Counted from the stretch's first letter, positions 1-9,466 are shown. The stretch: DNA of 64,000 nucleotides from Burkholderia sp. WP9 (GCF_900104795.1 NZ_FNTG01000002.1:620001-684000), one strand, 5' to 3'. The notes: generated by a model not told the origin, from the sequence alone. Numbers and translations: made by a program.

Positions 1-1178
1 GCGCCGCCCGCTTCGTCGAACAGAGAGACATGTGTGCCGCAGAACGAGAACGCCACGGTGTCCCCCACCGCGACCGGCGTCTTCGTCTGGTCGATCGACG
101 CGACCTGAACTCCATGATAGTCGAGCCAGATGACGCGGTGGTTGCCCATCGGCTCCACCAGCGAAACTTTTGCGCGTTCGCTCGCGCCCTCGCCCACGCT
201 CACGTCTTCGGCCCGCACGCCAAGCACGCACGGCAATGCATTCGCCGGCGTGGACTTGAACGGGTACGCAGAGACGTCGAGCCGCCCATGCTCAGAAGAG
301 AAGTGGACGCTGCCGTCGTGTGTTTCGAGCGTGCCCTTGAGCAGGTTCATCGCGGGCGTGCCGAGAAACGTGGCGACGAACAGGTTGTCGGGGCGCGCGT
401 AGACTTCGGCGGGCGTGCCGAACTGCTGGATCACGCCGCCGCGCATCACCGCCATGCGGGTCGCGAGCGTCATCGCCTCGACCTGATCGTGCGTGACGTA
501 GATCATCGTCGCGCCCAGACGTTGATGCAGTTGCTTGAGTTCGCGGCGCAGTTCGGTGCGCAATTTGGCGTCGAGGTTCGAGAGCGGTTCGTCGAACAGG
601 AATACGTCGGCTTCGCGCACGATCGCCCGGCCAATCGCCACCCGCTGCCGTTGGCCACCTGAAAGCTGCGCCGGTTTGCGCTTGAGCAGCGGCCCGAGTT
701 GCAACATCTCGGAGGCCCGCGCCACGCGCCGCGCAATCTCCGCCTTCGGCGTGCCGTTGATGCGCAAGGCAAACGACAGATTGCGCTCCACGCTCATGGT
801 CGGATAGAGCGCGTACGACTGGAACACCAGTGCAATGCGCCGGTCTTTCGGGTCGGCCCAGGTCATGTCTTCGCCGGCAATCTCGATGCTGCCGTCACTC
901 ACGTCGATCAATCCGGCGATGCTGTGCAGCAAGGTAGATTTGCCGCAGCCCGACGGCCCGAGCAGTACGACGAATTCGCCGGCCCGCACGTCGAGATCGA
1001 GGTTCTCGATCACCGTGTTCGCGCCCAGCCGGATGGTCAGATTGCGCACGGCCACGTTGGCCGGTGTCGCGAGACCCGCCGCGTCCGCCGCCTCGGGACG
1101 GGTCGCCACGCCCGCCACGTCGGCCTCGCTTGCGACCGGATTGACCAGCGCGTTTGCCGGATTAGCCACGTTTGTCAT
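1..1178 (-). CDS. Sugar ABC transporter ATP-binding protein (MalK/UgpC type), 3' end cut by window edge
   Basis: This is the energy-coupling ATPase of a carbohydrate importer (CUT1 class), acting at the cytoplasmic face of the permeases encoded just upstream. Of the 392 residues visible, Walker A GPSGCGKS lies at about 74-81, the Q-loop near 120, signature LSGGQ at 172-176, Walker B FLFDEP near 193-198 and the H-loop His at 230. The start of the C-terminal regulatory (TOBE-like) region follows. The first 40 residues are an Ala/Val/Pro-rich extension not usual in the family. The ATG at 1178 lies 4 bases after the permease stop, so it is the distal gene of the operon. The stop codon lies outside the window. 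Confidence 0.93.
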   Translation of the reverse strand, partial: MTNVANPANALVNPVASEADVAGVATRPEAADAAGLATPANVAVRNLTIRLGANTVIENLDLDVRAGEFVVLLGPSGCGKSTLLHSIAGLIDVSDGSIEIAGEDMTWADPKDRRIALVFQSYALYPTMSVERNLSFALRINGTPKAEIARRVARASEMLQLGPLLKRKPAQLSGGQRQRVAIGRAIVREADVFLFDEPLSNLDAKLRTELRRELKQLHQRLGATMIYVTHDQVEAMTLATRMAVMRGGVIQQFGTPAEVYARPDNLFVATFLGTPAMNLLKGTLETHDGSVHFSSEHGRLDVSAYPFKSTPANALPCVLGVRAEDVSVGEGASERAKVSLVEPMGNHRVIWLDYHGVQVASIDQTKTPVAVGDTVAFSFCGTHVSLFDEAGG

Positions 1179-1182
1179 TGCC

Positions 1183-2100
1183 CTATCCCTTGACGGCGCC
1201 GGAGGCGATCCCGCGCACGAACCAGCGGCCCGAAACGAAGTACACCGCGAGCGGCACCATGGAGGTCAGAATGGTCGCCGCCATATTGACGTTATAGAGG
1301 CGCTCGCCGGTCGTCGTATTGATGATGTTGTTCAGTTGCACCGTCATCGGCAGATTCCTGGTGCCGGCGAACACGAGGCCGAGAATGAAGTCGTTCCAGA
1401 TGCCCGTGACCTGCATGATGACCGCCACCACGATGATCGGCACGGACATGGGCATCATCAGTTGCACGAAGATACGCCAGAAACCGCCGCCGTCGATGCG
1501 CGCCGCCTTGAACAGTTCCTGCGGAATCGACACGTAGTAGTTACGGAAAAGCAAGGTCATCACCGGCATGCCGAAGATGGTATGAATCACCACGATACCC
1601 GGCAGTGAACTGAACAGGTGCACGCTCGCCAGCACCCGCACGAGCGGATAGACCATCACCTGCACGGGGATGAAAGCGCCCATCAGCAGTACGCCGAACA
1701 GCAGGCCCGCGCCGCGCGGACGCCAGAACGACAGTGCATAGCCGTTCACCGCGCCGATCGCGATCGACAGAACCGTGCTCGGCACGACAATGCGCACCGA
1801 GTTCCAGAAACCGACCTGAATGCCGTTGCAATCGAGCCCGGTACACGCGGACTGCCACGCAGCGCCCCACGCGTTGAGCGTGAAATGTGCGGGGAACGCC
1901 AGCAGATTGCCCAGACGAATCTCGCTCATCGGTTTGACCGAGGTGACGAGCATTACGTACAAGGGCAGCAGGAAGAATAGCGCCGCCGTCAGTAAAAACG
2001 CGTAGACGCCCAGACGCGCGGGGGTGAATATCGCGCGGCGGCGGCGCTGCGGAGCGCGGCGCGGCGTACCGTCTTTGAGCGGCGGACTGAGCGTGTTCAT
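1183..2100 (-). CDS. Carbohydrate ABC transporter permease (MalG-like)
   Basis: Inner-membrane permease of a CUT1 sugar importer, 305 residues. A basic N-terminus (about residues 1-30) is followed by six hydrophobic segments. The cytoplasmic EAA-like loop reads ELFKAARIDGGGFWRIF before the last third, the contact point for the ATPase, and the C-terminus is the typical VRGIASGAVKG. The ATG at 2100 shares one base with the TGA of the upstream permease (TGATG), indicating translational coupling. The frame stays open far upstream, but that part is the shadow of the other permease. It follows the solute-binding protein and first permease and precedes the ATPase. Confidence 0.93.
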   Translation of the reverse strand: MNTLSPPLKDGTPRRAPQRRRRAIFTPARLGVYAFLLTAALFFLLPLYVMLVTSVKPMSEIRLGNLLAFPAHFTLNAWGAAWQSACTGLDCNGIQVGFWNSVRIVVPSTVLSIAIGAVNGYALSFWRPRGAGLLFGVLLMGAFIPVQVMVYPLVRVLASVHLFSSLPGIVVIHTIFGMPVMTLLFRNYYVSIPQELFKAARIDGGGFWRIFVQLMMPMSVPIIVVAVIMQVTGIWNDFILGLVFAGTRNLPMTVQLNNIINTTTGERLYNVNMAATILTSMVPLAVYFVSGRWFVRGIASGAVKG

Positions 2101-3041
2101 CACCTCTCCTCGTGCCTGGCGGCGCGGCTGCGCGCATAGAAGAACGGCGCGAGGATCGCCAGCACCGTCGCCAGCAAAACGATCGACGCCGCCGAAGCAA
2201 GCCCGATATTGGCGCGGCCGAATAGATAGTCCATGATGAACTTCGCCGGCACTTCGCTCGCCGTGCCGGGGCCGCCTTGCGTCATCGCGACCACAGCGTC
2301 GTAGAGCTTCACCACCATCACGAACAGCAGCACGAAAGCGGTGGAGAACGACGGTCCGAGCATCGGCACGACAATGCTCGCATACACCCGCCAGCGCGGA
2401 ATGCCGTCGATGCGCGCCGCCTTCCACAATTCGTCGTCGATGCCGCGCAGGCCCGCGAGCAACAACGCCATCACGAGACCCGAGGCCTGCCACACCGTGG
2501 CGATCACGATGGTGTAGATCACTCGGTCCTGATCGACGATCCAGTCGAAGCGCGCGTGCGCGAAACCGAGTTTGTGCAGCACGGCCTGCGCGCCGAGTTC
2601 CGGGTTCAGGATCCATTGCCACACGAGCCCCGTCGCCACGAACGACATTGCATACGGATAGAGAAACACCGTGCGCAACGCGCCTTCAGCGACCACGCGC
2701 TGATCGATGAAAATCGCCAGCAGCAAGCCGATCACCATGCACGCCACGATAAAGCACGCGCCGTAAATCAGGATGTTTTGCAGCGACAGCAGCCAGCGGT
2801 CGTTATTGAACAGCCGCGCGTATTGCGTGAAGCCCGCGAAGTCGCCGGAAGGAAACGTGCGCGAATTGCTGAGCGACACGCGCGCGGTCCAGACCATCGT
2901 GCCGAGATACGCGAACACCACGGTCAGAACCATTGGCAGCAATGCGAGCCACACCGCGAACGGAAAACGCTTTTTGAGCGGCTTCTTCAGCCGCGCTTTT
3001 TGCGCCTTCGACCCGGCTGCCGGCAACTTGAGCGCGTGCAT
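2100..3041 (-). CDS. Carbohydrate ABC transporter permease (MalF-like)
   Basis: First inner-membrane permease of the sugar importer, about 313 residues. A Lys/Arg-rich cytoplasmic leader precedes the first hydrophobic segment, six segments can be drawn, and the EAA-like loop reads ELWKAARIDGIPRWRVY. I chose ATG at 3041 because AGGTG sits 6 bases upstream; an in-frame GTG at 3050 would add three residues and would almost abut the binding-protein stop. The gene overlaps the next permease by one base. Substrate cannot be read from the permease; the adjoining beta-glucosidase suggests glucose or a beta-glucoside. Confidence 0.92.
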   Translation of the reverse strand: MHALKLPAAGSKAQKARLKKPLKKRFPFAVWLALLPMVLTVVFAYLGTMVWTARVSLSNSRTFPSGDFAGFTQYARLFNNDRWLLSLQNILIYGACFIVACMVIGLLLAIFIDQRVVAEGALRTVFLYPYAMSFVATGLVWQWILNPELGAQAVLHKLGFAHARFDWIVDQDRVIYTIVIATVWQASGLVMALLLAGLRGIDDELWKAARIDGIPRWRVYASIVVPMLGPSFSTAFVLLFVMVVKLYDAVVAMTQGGPGTASEVPAKFIMDYLFGRANIGLASAASIVLLATVLAILAPFFYARSRAARHEER

Positions 3042-3050
3042 GCCGCGCAC

Positions 3051-4289
3051 CTAGCTCTTCAGCGCACTGGCAAATGCCTTCTGCGCGTCGTCAACCGACT
3101 GGTTCTTGTTCCAGAAGTTGGTGACGACGTCGATCAACGCGCCCTGCGTGTCAGGCGAGAGCAGCATTTCCGGATTCGGCAACTGACGCGACTTGTCCTT
3201 CATGATCGCAATGCCCTCCTTCGCGCAGATGTCGAGACTGCTGGCGTCCACGTCGGGACGAATCGGAATCGAGCCTTTTTTCGCGCTGAATGCGACTTGC
3301 GCGGACGGCGAGGTCATCACCGTGGCAAGCAGATTTTGCGCCTTGATCGCAGTGGGATTGTCCGTTTTCGGGAACACGAACACGTCGCCCGCGACCAGAT
3401 ACGGCGAGTGCGGCCCGAAACCGGGGAAGCAGCCGAAGTCTTTACCCGCGCTCTGATTCGCCGCCGAGAATTCGCCCTTGGCCCAGTCGCCCATGATCTG
3501 CACGCCCGCTTTGCCGGAGATCACCAGCGCGGTGGCGTCGTTCCAGTTGCGGCCGGGCGAACCGGCATCGACGAAATCGTGCAGACGCTTGAACGACGCC
3601 AGCACCTTCTTGAAGGCATCCGACTTCACGGCATTCATGTCGCGGTCGCGGTACACCTTCAGATACAGATCGGCACCGCCCACGTCAGCCAACACTGCGT
3701 CGAAGGTGATTTTCTCCTGCCAGGGCTGACCGCCGAGCGCAAGCGGAATCACGCCCGCGGCTTTCAGCTTGCCGAGATCGGCGACGAACTCGTCGTAGCT
3801 CTTCGGCTCGGCGGTAATGCCCGCTTTCTGGAACACCGGCTTCGAATAGAAGAACCAGGCGGGCATGTGGATATCGACAGGCGCGGCGTAGTAGTGTCCC
3901 TTCACCTTGATGCTGTCGAGAATCGACTGCGGAAATACGCCGTTCCAGTTCTCTTTCGCGGCGACGTCGTCGACATTGTTCAGCAGGCCCTGATCGATCA
4001 GGTCGTGAAACTGCCTGGACGTATTGAACTGCGCGGCGGTGGGTGGATCGCCGCCGACGATCCGGTTGATCGCCGTGGAGCGCGCCTGATCCGCGCCCGC
4101 CACCGCGTTGTCGACCCATTGGCCGCCGGCCTTGTTATACGCGTCGGCAAACTGGCGAATCGCGGCTGACTCGCCGCCGGAGGTCCACCAGTGAATCACG
4201 TTGGCCTTCAAAGGCTCCGCATGCGCGACGACGCCATATAACGTCAGTGCCCCAACCACGCCTCGCAAGACCCATTTTCTGCTGTCCAT
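3051..4289 (-). CDS. Sugar ABC transporter periplasmic substrate-binding protein (GtsA-like)
   Basis: Periplasmic receptor of the importer, 412 residues, family SBP_bac_1. Residues 1-24 are a Sec signal peptide ending near VVAHA. The mature start (about 30-45, VIHWWTSGGESAAI) and the later PPTAAQFNTS and GDWAKGEF segments resemble the glucose/mannose receptors (GtsA type) rather than maltose receptors. I infer this from remembered family sequences, not a search. It lies between the beta-glucosidase and the permeases on the same strand, with a 52-bp gap to the glucosidase stop, so uptake and hydrolysis are probably co-expressed. Confidence 0.9.
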   Translation of the reverse strand: MDSRKWVLRGVVGALTLYGVVAHAEPLKANVIHWWTSGGESAAIRQFADAYNKAGGQWVDNAVAGADQARSTAINRIVGGDPPTAAQFNTSRQFHDLIDQGLLNNVDDVAAKENWNGVFPQSILDSIKVKGHYYAAPVDIHMPAWFFYSKPVFQKAGITAEPKSYDEFVADLGKLKAAGVIPLALGGQPWQEKITFDAVLADVGGADLYLKVYRDRDMNAVKSDAFKKVLASFKRLHDFVDAGSPGRNWNDATALVISGKAGVQIMGDWAKGEFSAANQSAGKDFGCFPGFGPHSPYLVAGDVFVFPKTDNPTAIKAQNLLATVMTSPSAQVAFSAKKGSIPIRPDVDASSLDICAKEGIAIMKDKSRQLPNPEMLLSPDTQGALIDVVTNFWNKNQSVDDAQKAFASALKS

Positions 4290-4341
4290 TCCGTCTCCTT
4301 TGTCGGTGTTTCAGGTCGACATACAAACCAGCACCCGCCCG

Positions 4342-5769
4342 CTATTCGCTGCGTGCTTTGCGCTCCTTCAGGAATTTCGACACCAGTTCGGCACTGCGTT
4401 TGATCGTGCGTTGCTGGGTAGCGTAATCGACATGCACGACACCAAAGCGACGCTCGTACCCGAACGCCCACTCGAAGTTGTCCATCAGCGACCAGAGAAA
4501 ATAGCCGCGAATCTCCACGCCGGCCTTGATGGCCTGATCGACCGCGGCGAGATGGCGCTTGAGGAACGAGATGCGCTGGGTATCCTCCACGTGGCCGTCG
4601 ATCACCTTGTCGTCCGAAGCCATGCCGTTTTCGGTGATGTAGATCGGCGGCAGGTTCGCATATGTGGCCTTGAAGCCGGTCAGCAGATCGCGCAAGCCGT
4701 CCGGATACACTTCCCAGCCCATCTGCGTGCGCTCCACGCCTTGGAGCGGCACTTCCCTGAAACCGTGCGCGCCGTCGCTCGCGACATTGGTGCGGAAATA
4801 ATAGTTGATGCCGAGGAAGTCCAGCGGCGCGGCGATGGTTTGCATATCGCCGTCGAGCACCAGCGGCTCGGTGCCCGGCCACAGTTCGAACAGATCCCGC
4901 GGGTAGCGGCCCTCCAATAGCGGATCGAGAATCCACGCGTTGTGCTGCACCTCGAACAGATGCGCCGCGCGCTGATCGGCCGCGCTCCCGCTGTTGGCCG
5001 TGCCGCGTCCGACATTGGCGACGATGCCCTTTTGCGAAGCCGGATCGTTGGCGCTCAAGACCGGCACCGCGAGACCGTGCGCGAGCAGCAGATGATGCAT
5101 GGCCTGCGTGGCATAGCGTCCGTCTGCGAGCCCCGGCGCGTGGTGGCCGTTGCCGTAGCCGAGGTACGCGGAGCACCAGGGTTCGTTCAGCGTCATCCAG
5201 CCGTCCACGCTACCGGCCAGCTCGCGGCTCATCAGGTCGGCGTAGTCGGCGAAACGGTACGCGGTATCGCGATTGAGCCAGCCGCCGCGATCTTCCAGAT
5301 GCTGCGGCAAGTCCCAGTGATACAGCGTGACGAAGGTCGTGACGCCCTTCTCCTTGAGCCGCGCGAGGAGCCGTTTATAGAACTCGATGCCTTTGCGGTT
5401 CGGCGCGCCGGCCGCGTCCATCACGCGCGGCCAGGCGATGGAGAGCCGGTAGCCTTCGAGGCCGAGCCCGGCCAGCATGTCCACGTCCGCTTCCCAGCGA
5501 TGATAGTGATCGCAGGCCACGGCGCCGGTGTCGCCGGCGAGAACCTTACCGGGCGTCGCCGAGAACGTGTCCCAGATGGATGGCAGGCGGCCGTCTTCGT
5601 TCACCGCGCCTTCGATCTGATAGGAAGCCGTGGCCGCGCCCAGCAGAAAATTCTTGCGCCATAGCGACGAGTCCGCTGGCGGGGTGAAAGGATCGGCTGG
5701 CGATTGGGAATGGGGGGAGAGAGCGTCGGATACAGCAGAAGCGTCGTTTGCCACGGGGTCTCCATACAT
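4342..5769 (-). CDS. Beta-glucosidase, glycoside hydrolase family 1
   Basis: Retaining beta-glucosidase that hydrolyses beta-glucosides to glucose, 475 residues. The GH1 N-terminal signature FLLGAATASYQIEGA is at 41-55, acid/base Glu196 lies in TLNEPW, nucleophile Glu380 in ITENG, and the aglycone/glycone pocket motif LWSLMDNFEWAFGY is near 425-438. There is no signal peptide, so it is cytoplasmic and acts on imported sugar. A 35-residue Ser/Pro/Asp-rich leader precedes the catalytic domain. I chose ATG at 5769; a GTG at 5805 would add 12 residues and neither has a strong ribosome site. It is the first gene of the operon, and a LacI-type palindrome lies about 75 bases upstream. Confidence 0.95.
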   Translation of the reverse strand: MYGDPVANDASAVSDALSPHSQSPADPFTPPADSSLWRKNFLLGAATASYQIEGAVNEDGRLPSIWDTFSATPGKVLAGDTGAVACDHYHRWEADVDMLAGLGLEGYRLSIAWPRVMDAAGAPNRKGIEFYKRLLARLKEKGVTTFVTLYHWDLPQHLEDRGGWLNRDTAYRFADYADLMSRELAGSVDGWMTLNEPWCSAYLGYGNGHHAPGLADGRYATQAMHHLLLAHGLAVPVLSANDPASQKGIVANVGRGTANSGSAADQRAAHLFEVQHNAWILDPLLEGRYPRDLFELWPGTEPLVLDGDMQTIAAPLDFLGINYYFRTNVASDGAHGFREVPLQGVERTQMGWEVYPDGLRDLLTGFKATYANLPPIYITENGMASDDKVIDGHVEDTQRISFLKRHLAAVDQAIKAGVEIRGYFLWSLMDNFEWAFGYERRFGVVHVDYATQQRTIKRSAELVSKFLKERKARSE

Positions 5770-5841
5770 AGCAATTACCGCGCTGAGGCCATGAAACGGC
5801 GGCACAGCGAACGTCCACGCTCATCCACTCAGAAGCCCAAA

Positions 5842-5857
5842 GTGGAAGCGCTTCCAC
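5842..5857. promoter_or_regulatory. LacI-family operator candidate
   Basis: GTGGAAGCGCTTCCAC is a perfect 16-bp palindrome centred on CG, the classic architecture of LacI/GalR-family operators (central CpG, TGGAAGCGCTTCCA core). It sits about 75 bases before the beta-glucosidase start, inside the 5770-6032 intergenic stretch. No LacI regulator is encoded nearby within the window; it may lie beyond the left edge. Confidence 0.75.
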
Positions 5858-6032
5858 ACGACCAGCGAACGATATCAGCGGCCGATTCAACGCAGCAATC
5901 AGGGTTTGTCTGGAGCGGTTCTGGCACGCGCGACGGCATGATGCGCCGCGCATTGAGAGACGCTTGCAAGCGGCGCACCGACCACGCCGGAAGCGCACAA
6001 GGCGCGATATAACGCGCCCAACGTATCGAAGC

Positions 6033-7247
6033 TCAGTGCCCGGCAGTCAGGTTGAACGCGCCACTATCGTAAGCGTCGCAATACGCTTTCCAATCCGCAG
6101 CCACCTGCGCTTCGCACTGCATCGCGACGTTCACCAACGGCACCTGCCAATCCTGCCGATTGCCGAACGCGATCAACTCGTCGGCGATCGACGACTTTTG
6201 ACGCCCGCCGCTGCGCAGATGTGCCCACGCGCTCAATTGGGCCATGTTCTTCACCACCTCTTCGAGACGCGGCAGCTTGCCGTCCCAATCGCTCAACGCC
6301 ACGCGGTCTTCCGAAGGCTGAAGACTACGCAACACATAGGATCGCTGATTGAATTCAACCGCATGCAGGAATGCCTGCGAGACCGCCTGATTGCGCCGTT
6401 GAATTTCCACCACCCGCTGCGCTTCCGTCTGCCAGGCCGGTTGCGGCGTCTTGATGTGTGGCGTGACCGAAGAAGGCAGCGCCTCTTTCAGATCGATCAG
6501 ATAACTGCCGTCCGGCGAGCCTTTTCCTTCGACGAGGATCACGTAACGATCCACACCGAGACTCCCCGTGCCGGCAATGCGCCGCGCGACGTCGAGAATG
6601 CGGAAGAAGTTGGGATTGGGCTCGGTCGCGGCGAATTTTTGCATGAACTGCGTAACCGCGACCCGCTGGGTATCGCTCACCGCCAGCGCTTTCTTGCCGT
6701 CCACTTTCAGCGCGCGGGTTTTGCCTTTGAGCGTGGTGCGCCGGTCCAGATGCGCAACCCGCGTACGGCTGGCGAGCGCGACGAACAGATCGCGCACCAT
6801 CCCCGTCGCGGTTTCCTCTTCGATCCAGCGCGATTTGCCGTCCGCGAGCGCCGCGCCGTACGCTTCCACGGCGGTGTGGCACAGCGCCAGCGCCTGCGCG
6901 CGGCTCAGTTTCAGATCGCTCGCGCCGACCAGCACGCTCGTCAGCAACCGCACCAGCTCGTAGAGATTCGGCGCGAGACACGCTTCATCGAAATCGTTGT
7001 TGTCGAAGTAGATCAGACGATTGTCGGCCTTGTAGCTGCCGAAATTTTCCAGATGCATGTCGCCGCAGATCCACACCGGCGGTGCGTCGTCGAGCGCCTT
7101 GTCGCGCGGCAGGCGTTCGTAAAAGAGGTGGCACGTGCCGCGCAAAAACACGAACGGTGAAGTGCGCATCGCCTTGTATTTCATCGCAAGCCGCTCGGGA
7201 TCACGACCTGTGTTAAAGCTGGCGATGGTCTTTGCGATATCGAGCAT
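6033..7247 (-). CDS. DUF2252 family protein
   Basis: 404-residue cytoplasmic protein of the DUF2252 family, recognised by the near N-terminal ICGDMHLENFGSY and the following FDNNDFDEA segments. These resemble the catalytic His/Asp loops of the kinase-like (aminoglycoside phosphotransferase) fold, and some family descriptions make that link. No substrate is known to me and none is inferred. I chose ATG at 7247 because AAAGGA precedes it at good spacing; an in-frame start at 7322 would add an unlikely Arg-rich leader. It is followed on the other side by a DUF4239 protein on the same strand, with a 43-bp gap. Confidence 0.85.
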   Translation of the reverse strand: MLDIAKTIASFNTGRDPERLAMKYKAMRTSPFVFLRGTCHLFYERLPRDKALDDAPPVWICGDMHLENFGSYKADNRLIYFDNNDFDEACLAPNLYELVRLLTSVLVGASDLKLSRAQALALCHTAVEAYGAALADGKSRWIEEETATGMVRDLFVALASRTRVAHLDRRTTLKGKTRALKVDGKKALAVSDTQRVAVTQFMQKFAATEPNPNFFRILDVARRIAGTGSLGVDRYVILVEGKGSPDGSYLIDLKEALPSSVTPHIKTPQPAWQTEAQRVVEIQRRNQAVSQAFLHAVEFNQRSYVLRSLQPSEDRVALSDWDGKLPRLEEVVKNMAQLSAWAHLRSGGRQKSSIADELIAFGNRQDWQVPLVNVAMQCEAQVAADWKAYCDAYDSGAFNLTAGH

Positions 7248-7290
7248 GAGTTTCCTTTGAATGAGCGACTCAGCGCCGCCCGGCCGTCGT

Positions 7291-8058
7291 TCAATGCGGG
7301 CGCATGGAATCCGCAAGCGCATGCAGATTGAGTGGCTTCACGCGTATCATGCCGCCGCGCGGACTGTCGATATCCGCGATCAACGTGAACGATAGCGACA
7401 CCAACAGTGGCACGATCAGCAGCAATCCCGCCCCCGCTTTCAATCCGCGCGCGCCGTAGCCGACCAGCAGATTGGCCCCCATCGCTATTAGCATCATGAG
7501 CACCCACGCTGCGGCAGGAATGCGATTCCACCACGCGGCCTGGGTATAACCTTGCGCATTGAGCACATCGTTCATTCCCGAAACAGCCAGTGCGACGATC
7601 GGCGTGGGCTGCTCGGTGGCCGCCTGTTTTACAGTAGACCACATGGCGTCCTGCAGACGCTCGGTTTCCGCGTTGACCTTCGCCAACTCCTGCTCGTCGC
7701 GCGTGGTGTAGAACAGCACGCGCTCCTCGATATAGGCTTTCAGCAGGCCGCGCACCATGGCCGCATCGGCGGCGGGCAGCAGTTCGGCGCGAATGTATTC
7801 GGTGCCGATCGCGTTCGCCTCCTCTTCCTCATAGTTCTTGCGCTGGTCGTAGCGTCCCACCGCCATCGAAAACGTGAAACCGATGATCAGCGCAAGCAGT
7901 GTCAGCGTAGCGGCCTGAATCACGCTGAAGTCCTCGCGGGCTTCGTCCTCGATTTTTCTGAAGCGCCGCAGGAGTGTGGCGCCGAGACGCGCCGACAGCC
8001 ACATCAGCACCAGGGAGATGATGAACAGGCGGGCCGGGTAGTGGAGAATATTTTGCAT
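7291..8058 (-). CDS. DUF4239 (bestrophin-like domain) membrane protein
   Basis: 255-residue inner-membrane protein. Two hydrophobic segments lie near the N-terminus (about 8-28 and 45-65), a central charged soluble region of about 100 residues contains YDQRKNYEEEEANAIGTEY, and two more segments lie at about 180-225. This layout and the EEANAIGTEYIRAELL stretch match the DUF4239/bestrophin-like family, whose function is unknown to me. ATG at 8058 was chosen; the frame is open to 8472, but the upstream part is Ala/Arg/Gly shadow sequence overlapping the neighbouring repeat and regulator gene. The ribosome site is weak. Confidence 0.8.
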   Translation of the reverse strand: MQNILHYPARLFIISLVLMWLSARLGATLLRRFRKIEDEAREDFSVIQAATLTLLALIIGFTFSMAVGRYDQRKNYEEEEANAIGTEYIRAELLPAADAAMVRGLLKAYIEERVLFYTTRDEQELAKVNAETERLQDAMWSTVKQAATEQPTPIVALAVSGMNDVLNAQGYTQAAWWNRIPAAAWVLMMLIAMGANLLVGYGARGLKAGAGLLLIVPLLVSLSFTLIADIDSPRGGMIRVKPLNLHALADSMRPH

Positions 8059-8248
8059 GGCGAGCGTTTGTCTCAGAGCGGTTGGGCAGGAAACGCTTTC
8101 TGATACGGAATCGACGTGTACAACCGCTGCATGATAAGCGCAGCAGCACACGCGCGGATAGGGCCGCGATGATGGCTGGCAAAGACGGCCGGAAGATCGC
8201 CGAGCACGCGAATCCGCCAAGGCGGCCCAACGCAGTGCTAAACCGCCC

Positions 8249-8293
8249 AAGCCGCCCAAGCCGCGTAAGCCGCTTAAGCCGGTTAAGCCGTTT
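8249..8293. repeat. Short imperfect 9-bp tandem repeat
   Basis: Five consecutive 9-bp units of the form AAGCCGNNN (NNN = CCC, CGT, CTT, GTT, TTT) run through the end of the FtrA-like gene and its downstream gap; a sixth diverged unit precedes at 8241. The last unit overlaps the regulator's TAA stop. Probably replication-slippage sequence; it does not form an obvious hairpin. Confidence 0.6.
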
Positions 8294-9248
8294 CCCGCGC
8301 GCCGAACTTCTTGCGATACGCAGCCGGGCTCGTCAGCGCAATACGCCGGAAATGCCGCCGCAACGATTCCTCGGAACCGAAGCCCGCGAGTTCCGCAATG
8401 CGCGCCATCGGCAGCAGCGCCTGTGCTTCGAGCAGTTCCCGCGCGATCGCCACGCGCTCGCGCACGAGCCACTCATAAGGCGCCATGCCGGTGGCGTCGT
8501 GAAACTGACGCTGCAATGTGCGCGGACTCATTGCCGCGCGTTCGGCCAACGAGCGCAACGTGTGCGGCAAGGCGGGATGGCTGCGCACCCAGTCCATCAG
8601 CTTCGACAGGCGCCCGCTTTCGTCCTGCGGCATGGGGCGCGGCACGAATTGCGCCTGGCCACCCTCGCGATGCGGCGGCACCACCAGCCGCTGCGCAACC
8701 CGGTTCGCCACCGCGCTGCCGTGATCGCGCCTCACCAGATGCAGCAGCATATCGAGCCCCGCCGCCGAGCCCGCCGACGTGATGATCTGCCCTTCGTCGA
8801 CATAAAGAGAGTCCGGCTGCACATGCAATGACGGGTAGCGCTCCTGCAATTTGCCGGCATAGCGCCAATGGGTCGTGACGGTCTTGCCGTCGAGCACGCC
8901 CGCGGCCGCGAGGACGAACACGCCCGAGCAGATCGAACAGAGGCGTGCGCCGCGCGCGTAGGCGGCGCGAATTTTCTTCAGGAGCGGTTCGGGCGGCACT
9001 TCGTCGGCATCGCGCCAGCCGGGAATCACGATGGTGTCGGCGCGCTCAAGCAGCTTGAGCGTGTAGGGCGCGGCCAGGGTGATCCCGCCTGCCGCGCGAA
9101 TCGGGCCCGGCTCGCTCGCGCAGACCGCGAAGCGATACCAGTCCACGCCGAGTTCGGGACGTTCGAGCGCGAACAGCTCGGTTACGCAGCCGAATTCGAA
9201 TGTGCAGAGCCGGTCGTAAGCGAGGGCGACGACGAGATGATTGTGCAT
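8283..9248 (-). CDS. ftrA: GlxA/FtrA-type transcriptional regulator (DJ-1/PfpI domain + AraC HTH)
   Basis: 321-residue regulator. Residues 1 to about 165 form a DJ-1/PfpI-like class-I amidotransferase fold with the nucleophile-elbow sequence SICSGVFVLAAAG. Residues about 210-315 are an AraC-type double helix-turn-helix (RTLQRQFHDATGM, then ESLRRHFRRIALTSPAAYRKKF). The length and two-domain order fit the GlxA/FtrA group. The effector is unknown. ATG at 9248 was taken. No divergent target gene is obvious; upstream lies a 218-bp gap and the end of a dehydrogenase gene on the same strand. Confidence 0.88.
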   Translation of the reverse strand: MHNHLVVALAYDRLCTFEFGCVTELFALERPELGVDWYRFAVCASEPGPIRAAGGITLAAPYTLKLLERADTIVIPGWRDADEVPPEPLLKKIRAAYARGARLCSICSGVFVLAAAGVLDGKTVTTHWRYAGKLQERYPSLHVQPDSLYVDEGQIITSAGSAAGLDMLLHLVRRDHGSAVANRVAQRLVVPPHREGGQAQFVPRPMPQDESGRLSKLMDWVRSHPALPHTLRSLAERAAMSPRTLQRQFHDATGMAPYEWLVRERVAIARELLEAQALLPMARIAELAGFGSEESLRRHFRRIALTSPAAYRKKFGARETA

Positions 9249-9466
9249 GGCGCGATGTTACTGGAGATTGACGATCACGCTACCCCATCCGCACGGCGCG
9301 CAACGTCTGAAGACGTATGTCCCGGCGCCCGGACAAAATGAACGCCATGATCGAGCCGTCCTTCGCCGCTGATCAATTCGATCTTCGATTTCGACAACGA
9401 ACCATTGAAATCGAAGTACGTCGATCCAACGCGTCGTATCCGGTGCAAATCAACCGGCTCGGTGAA

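Noticed and set aside
2277..4169. 630-codon plus-strand ORF
   Set aside because: It is antisense to the permease and binding-protein genes, is His/Arg-rich without any domain, and results from GC-rich codon bias.
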